From NCBI RefSeq assembly GCF_029395535.1, contig NZ_CP113920.1:1736001-1800000 (forward strand): 64,000 nt of DNA, read 5' to 3'. The notes under the pieces are model-generated. The model worked only from the letters and a program-made list of their open reading frames with translations. It was not told the origin of the DNA and did not search any database. Of the stretch, positions 59,944 to 64,000 are shown in pieces; position 1 is the first letter of the stretch, and the number at the start of each line of letters is the position of its first letter. The DNA comes from Bifidobacterium sp. ESL0732. Its GTDB lineage: Bacteria > Actinomycetota > Actinomycetes > Actinomycetales > Bifidobacteriaceae. A program made the translations under genes and the position numbers.

Positions 59944-61218
59944 TCAGATCTGGAACACATCGGGATGGGCCGGATCGCCAGGGATGTCGGCCCGGATATT
60001 TTCCAGACCCAGCGCATCCTGCCACTCATCCATGGACTTTCCGAACGGGGTGGCCGCCATGCCTCGAGCCTGCAAATCGTCCTTCGCCAGCTCGACGTCG
60101 ACGATGGAAAGCCCCTCAACGAACGACTTCCAATGGACGAAATTGGCATCGTTGTAAAAGACGTTCCCGACGGTTTCGGTCAAGAGTTCCGCGCGTTCGA
60201 TGGGCAATGAATCCCAGTGCCGCAGCTCCACGAAATTCTTCAGACGCACGTCGTTGAAATGGGTCGAAAGAATGTGACTGACCTCGTAGGCATTGAGTTC
60301 GCGATCCGGGTAGATATCGGCGGCATTGCGCTTGAAGGCCGCGAATTCCTGCTCGTCTTCGCTCAAGCCCGCCGCTTCCGGCGTATGGGTCAGGTCGGCG
60401 AACATCATGGGCGTGGCCAGCACGTCACGGGCGTAATCCTCCCAACCAAAGCGTGGGTCGAAAAGCCCCGGCGTAATACCCGTGCGCTGCGGGTCGACCT
60501 TGTCCCAGATGCGTTGGCGCAGAAGCGGGAACGGGTTTTGCGCACCCTCGAAAAACGGGGAATTGCGGAAGAACATGGAGATGATGGGTCCTAGTGCGGA
60601 GCCGATACGCATTTTGGCGACGGCATCCTTCTCGTCGCTATAGTCGATGCTCACTTGCGTCGAGGCCGAGCAGCGCATCATGCAGGGCCCGTAGGCGCCG
60701 ACGCGCCCAAGATAGTCGTTCATCGCCGCGTAGCGACGCTTCGGATTGATCTTGATGTCCGCGAAGCTCGTGACCGGCTGGTAGCCGTAATGAATCAGAC
60801 GAAATCCGAGGTCGTCAAGAATCGGGTCGATTTCGCTGCGAAATTTCCCATAGACATCAAGCAACTCCTGCGGGGTATGCAGCACACCAATCGAGGTCTC
60901 GAACTGCCCGCCTGGCTCCAGCGACAGGCTGATACCCGGCCGCGCAAGCCCGAGCAGGTGGCCGTCCTCGACGAATTCCTTGTCGGGGTCATAGTATGGT
61001 CGCAACCGCTCCAACAATGTTTCGACGCCGTTCGGTTCAGCGTAACTGACCGCATGGTCGTTGCTGTTACGCACGGGAAGATGCTCAATCTCGACCCCAT
61101 AGCCATCATTGCGCTCAGGCTTGGCACCGGATTCGAAGAAGCGCAACAGACTGTCCACATGCTTGCTGTTCACCTTCGCGCCGACATGTGCGTAACTCAC
61201 CCGTGGAGTAGTATTCAT
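59944..61218 (-). CDS. glutamate-cysteine ligase family protein (GCS2/plant type)
   Basis: This 424-residue carboxylate-amine ligase probably makes gamma-glutamylcysteine or a related gamma-glutamyl compound. GYGVEIEHLPV holds metal-binding Glu residues, and ISLSLEPGGQFETSI and MMRCSASTQVSIDY are the typical strands. RNSPFFEGAQNPFPLLRQRI and ELRHWDSLP belong to the active site. No gshB or gshF partner lies in the window, so the final product is uncertain. ATG 61218 has a TATGAT hexamer seven bases upstream and no ribosome binding site, which suggests a leaderless mRNA; ATG 61230 is an alternative. Confidence 0.88.
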   Translation of the reverse strand: MNTTPRVSYAHVGAKVNSKHVDSLLRFFESGAKPERNDGYGVEIEHLPVRNSNDHAVSYAEPNGVETLLERLRPYYDPDKEFVEDGHLLGLARPGISLSLEPGGQFETSIGVLHTPQELLDVYGKFRSEIDPILDDLGFRLIHYGYQPVTSFADIKINPKRRYAAMNDYLGRVGAYGPCMMRCSASTQVSIDYSDEKDAVAKMRIGSALGPIISMFFRNSPFFEGAQNPFPLLRQRIWDKVDPQRTGITPGLFDPRFGWEDYARDVLATPMMFADLTHTPEAAGLSEDEQEFAAFKRNAADIYPDRELNAYEVSHILSTHFNDVRLKNFVELRHWDSLPIERAELLTETVGNVFYNDANFVHWKSFVEGLSIVDVELAKDDLQARGMAATPFGKSMDEWQDALGLENIRADIPGDPAHPDVFQI

Positions 61219-61327
61219 AATCTCTATCATATTCGCTCACGCCAGCTTCATTGAGTGATTACGCGGGTTGCGCAGTACTTTGAGTAGATAGTGAGCACAG
61301 CAAACCACAGAATAGAGAGCTGAACAA

Positions 61328-61374
61328 AAATGTGTGCGAATCCAACAGTAGTAGCAGTGGATTCACACACATTT
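61328..61374 (-). terminator. terminator of GH3 gene
   Basis: A stem of about 16 bp with one mismatch (61328-61343 with 61357-61374) is followed on the minus strand by TTTTTGTT. Confidence 0.85.
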
Positions 61375-61397
61375 CCTCAGATGATCGATACGGATAA

Positions 61398-63776
61398 TTA
61401 CTCGACGGTGAACGTGGTGCGCTTCAGGTCGCGGCGACGGGAAGAGTGGCCGACCAACAACTCGAATTCGCCAGGCTCGACGATGCGGTTGGCATCGGCG
61501 TCGACGATGGAACAGGCAGAAACCGGAATATCGAGAGTGACCGACTTGGTCTCCCCGGGCTTCAGATCGACCCTGCGGAAGGTCTTCAACTCACGGTCCG
61601 TCCAGCTTACCGACGTCACCAAATCACCGATGTAAGCCTGCACCACTTCAGTGCCAGCAGTGCCAGCGCGTTTGCCGGTATTGGTCACATCTATCGAAAT
61701 ATGCAAGATGTCATCGGCGCTAAACGGCGTATCGCCGCCTTCAATCTGCGGGGTGCCATAGGCGAAAGTGGTGTATCCCAAGCCCTCACCGAATGCAAAG
61801 GCCGGGTCCTGCGTGAGGTCGGCGTAACGCCAGCCGTGCTGTCCACGAATCTGGTTGTAGTAGACCGGCAGCTGACCAGCGTCGCGCGGGAAGGTGATGG
61901 GCAAACGGCCACTCGGGGCGGTGATGCCCATAATGATTTCAGCGATCGCACGGCCGCCTTCCATGCCCGGACTTGGGGCCCAAAGCAATGCATCAGCATT
62001 CAGGGCACTGTCCGGAAGCACCTGAGGCTTCGAGCTCATCAGGACCACGACAAATGGCTTGTGCTCGGCTTTGGCCACATCGGCGAGCGCATCGAGCAAC
62101 GCCACCTGGCCACCCTGCAGCTTGAGCGTTGCGGTGGAACGACCTTCACCGATCAGAGGGATGACATCGCCCACGACGGCGACCACGGCATCGGCCGCCT
62201 TGGCAGCGGCAACGGCTTCGTCAAGCTGGGCCCGATCGATCGGCGCGGATTGAGCCACCTTCGGACGCGGCTGGCCGTCGGGGAAGACGCGGCCGGCTGG
62301 GTCGTCGACAAGTTCCACCACTTCGGCGCCTTTGGCATAAGTGACTTCGAAATCGTCGTCCTTGCCAAGGTCTCGCAAGCCGTCGACCACCGTGGTAATC
62401 ATGTCGCGCGGCTGGCCTTCCGGCATCCATGAGACCTGGCCGGAATTGCCGGCCCAGTCTCCCAGCTGCGTCTGTGCATCATCGGCAAGAGGGCCGACAA
62501 CGGCGATACTGTGGATGGCCTTGCCGTCGAGCGGCAGCGCCGGCTTGTCACCCTTCGAGGAATCATCGGAATCATGGGAATCGTCTGCATCGTTCGTATT
62601 ACCGATAGATCCCCAAAACAGCGAACCGTTACGCAGCAGCACAATCGACTCACGGGTGAGTTCAAGATTGGTCTGGCGGTGCGCGGCACTGCCGATGACC
62701 GCATCGATGCGTTTCTGGTCGGGTAGCCTTGGGTCCTCGAAAAGCCCCAGACGGAACTTCACCGCAAGAATCCTCGAAACTGCTTCATCCAGTTCGCTTT
62801 CCTTGAGCAATCCGGTCTTGACGGCCTCAATTGCGCCATCGTAGAACTGCTCGGTGGTCATCACCAGGTCATTGCCTGCCTTGACGGCATCGGCAGCGGC
62901 GTGGATGAAATCGGGCTTGATCTTCTGCTCCCAGACCGAGCGGCCGACGTTGTCCCAATCGGTGACCAGCATGCCCTTATAACCCCAGTCGCCGCGCAGC
63001 TTCTTGCTCAACAGCCAGTGGTTATAGGTCACCGGCACGCCCTCGATGGATTCATAGCCAAGCATGAATGTGCCCGCACCCTCGCGCGCTACCCTTTCAA
63101 AGGGCGATAGGAACCACGAGGTCAACTTGCGGTGCGAAAGATCGGCTTCGCTGGCGTCACGTCCGCCCTGCGTTTCCGAATATCCCGCAAAATGTTTTGC
63201 ACAGGCCAGGATGGCGTCTTTGGCAAGTGGCTCCCCCGCCTTGGCACCGCCCTGATAGCCGCGTACCATGGCAGAACCAAATTCGCCGATCAACGTCGGA
63301 TCCTCGCCGAAGGTCTCCCCGACGCGGCCCCAACGGGTATCGCGCGCGATGCAAAGCACCGGCGAGAACGTCCAATGCACACCCGTGGTGGAAACCTCCT
63401 CTGCTGTGGCACGAGCCGCTTTTTCGACCTTGGCCGGGTCCCAAGAGGTTGCCATGCCGAGCTCTTCGGGGTAAATCGTGGCACCGGGCCAGAAGGAATA
63501 GCCGTGAATGCAATCGTCGCCGATGACCAGCGGAATGCCAAGCCGCGTCTGTGTGCGCACCATCTCAGCCGCCTTCGGCAAATCCTCAGGACTGGTGTGC
63601 AGAATCGAGCCGACGCGCCGCTCGACGATAAGGTGTTCCAAATCGCCTCCGCGGGCATCGAGCTGCAACATCTGCCCGACCTTTTCCTCAATCGTCATGC
63701 GCCCCAAAAGGTCGGCAATACGCTCGCCGTCGCTTAAGTTGGGGTTTTGATACGGCAGTTTTTCGTTTGTATTCAT
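61398..63776 (-). CDS. GH3 beta-glucosidase (BglX-like)
   Basis: This 792-residue intracellular glycoside hydrolase has no signal peptide. The N-terminal barrel has LARGGDLEHLIV-like strands, PLVIGDDCIHGYSFWPGAT, FSPVLCIARDTRWGRVGETFGEDP, ACAKHFAGYSETQGGRD and the catalytic nucleophile Asp in MLVTDWDNVG. The second domain has SIAVVGPLADD and a fibronectin-III-like C-terminal domain (VSWTDRELKTFRRVDLKPGET). It hydrolyses beta-glucosides or beta-xylosides taken up by transporters such as the nearby MFS proteins. ATG 63776 follows AAGGA by eight bases. A Ser/Asp-rich insert near residue 390 is unusual. Confidence 0.95.
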   Translation of the reverse strand: MNTNEKLPYQNPNLSDGERIADLLGRMTIEEKVGQMLQLDARGGDLEHLIVERRVGSILHTSPEDLPKAAEMVRTQTRLGIPLVIGDDCIHGYSFWPGATIYPEELGMATSWDPAKVEKAARATAEEVSTTGVHWTFSPVLCIARDTRWGRVGETFGEDPTLIGEFGSAMVRGYQGGAKAGEPLAKDAILACAKHFAGYSETQGGRDASEADLSHRKLTSWFLSPFERVAREGAGTFMLGYESIEGVPVTYNHWLLSKKLRGDWGYKGMLVTDWDNVGRSVWEQKIKPDFIHAAADAVKAGNDLVMTTEQFYDGAIEAVKTGLLKESELDEAVSRILAVKFRLGLFEDPRLPDQKRIDAVIGSAAHRQTNLELTRESIVLLRNGSLFWGSIGNTNDADDSHDSDDSSKGDKPALPLDGKAIHSIAVVGPLADDAQTQLGDWAGNSGQVSWMPEGQPRDMITTVVDGLRDLGKDDDFEVTYAKGAEVVELVDDPAGRVFPDGQPRPKVAQSAPIDRAQLDEAVAAAKAADAVVAVVGDVIPLIGEGRSTATLKLQGGQVALLDALADVAKAEHKPFVVVLMSSKPQVLPDSALNADALLWAPSPGMEGGRAIAEIIMGITAPSGRLPITFPRDAGQLPVYYNQIRGQHGWRYADLTQDPAFAFGEGLGYTTFAYGTPQIEGGDTPFSADDILHISIDVTNTGKRAGTAGTEVVQAYIGDLVTSVSWTDRELKTFRRVDLKPGETKSVTLDIPVSACSIVDADANRIVEPGEFELLVGHSSRRRDLKRTTFTVE

Positions 63777-63901
63777 TATTATCATCCTTGACTTTTGCTT
63801 GAAGGTCAATACTTTCTGCAGCGCCGATAAGAGATTGATCTGATGCGATTCAATGGCGCCAATCACCACAAGACTTAGTATCAGCGTATATCAATATTCA
63901 A

Positions 63902-64000
63902 TTAGGCATTGGCGCTGTCCTCTTGGCAGACGGCAACAACCAGATTCCAAGGGCCGATTCTCAATTCATCCCCGGTTTCAATCCGCGTTCCGGTCGCCGG
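63902..64000 (-). CDS. C-terminal fragment of an unidentified protein, probably a glycoside hydrolase
   Basis: An open frame enters from the window edge and stops at 63902 (32 residues visible). It ends TRIETGDELRIGPWNLVVAV followed by CQEDSANA. The pattern of a beta strand with LxxGPWNLVV at the extreme C-terminus recalls the final beta-domain of several glycoside hydrolases, including GH13 enzymes. The family cannot be fixed from this piece. It lies upstream of the GH3 gene on the same strand, with 125 bases between them. Confidence 0.45.
   Translation of the reverse strand, partial: PATGTRIETGDELRIGPWNLVVAVCQEDSANA

Noticed and set aside
1-64000. CRISPR arrays, IS elements, prophage or integrase genes
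   Set aside because: No regular direct repeats with unique spacers and no transposase or phage-like products were seen. The 62-bp array at 23.7 kb has alternating inverted sites and only six units, so it is not CRISPR.

Overview
The window reads as chromosomal DNA of a GC-rich actinomycete, most likely Bifidobacteriaceae (Bifidobacterium or a close relative). Supporting this are the actinobacterial families DUF3107, DUF3052 and the REAAH/EEVAH 'zincin-like' protein, a DivIVA-domain protein, a UvrD-like helicase beside a phosphotransferase-like gene, several apparently leaderless starts, and a gut-sugar style tail (GPH-like MFS transporters, esterase, GH3 beta-glucosidase). I see no rRNA, CRISPR array, insertion sequence or phage gene. 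One tRNA (Val, anticodon TAC) is present.

Layout. 1-16 kb is mostly housekeeping: DivIVA-domain protein, tRNA-Val, glyA, DUF3052, a PDZ-less Lon-type protease, zincin-like protein, UvrD-like helicase, APH-fold pseudokinase candidate, DUF3107, PHP phosphoesterase, VKOR, dapF, murI, patatin and an SPFH protein. 16-20.5 kb: a tandem-fused Fluc fluoride channel, an NADH oxidase and a MetY-type sulfhydrylase. 20.6-27.3 kb: a MacB-like ABC exporter with a TetR regulator, separated by a regular array of six palindromic half-sites, then an HxlR regulator divergent from two NAD(P)-binding oxidoreductase-like genes. 27.5-32.3 kb: a TPP-riboswitch thiamine salvage/synthesis operon (thiM, thiE, thiD, thiD-tenA fusion). 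32.3-37.9 kb: a second set of palindromes, an FtsX-like permease with a very long Gln-rich coiled coil, its ATPase, and a secondary alcohol dehydrogenase. 38-41.7 kb: an EF-G/TetM-like GTPase divergent from a MarR regulator and a YczE-like membrane protein. 42.2-45.5 kb: chdC, an MFS transporter and cpfC, whose reading frames overlap. 46-49.9 kb: a copper locus (CopA with a C-terminal YHS domain, cupredoxin, CsoR and its operator). 49.9-53.8 kb: a heterodimeric ABC exporter. 54.2-64 kb: a partly duplicated TetR/MFS/esterase regulon, a glutamate-cysteine ligase family protein, a GH3 beta-glucosidase and the C-terminus of one more gene.

The best candidates for something new are: (1) the chdC-MFS-cpfC operon, which holds only the last two catalytic steps of coproporphyrin-dependent haem synthesis plus a transporter and so suggests haem made from scavenged coproporphyrin; (2) the bacterial double-length Fluc channel with a linker helix and reciprocal loss of pore phenylalanines, resembling eukaryotic FEX; (3) the 62-bp-period palindrome array; (4) the three promoters carrying the same 18-bp operator at the same offset; (5) the CopA-YHS gene with a strong internal ribosome binding site and start. 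All functional statements rest on reading the sequence and on recalled family knowledge; no database search was run.
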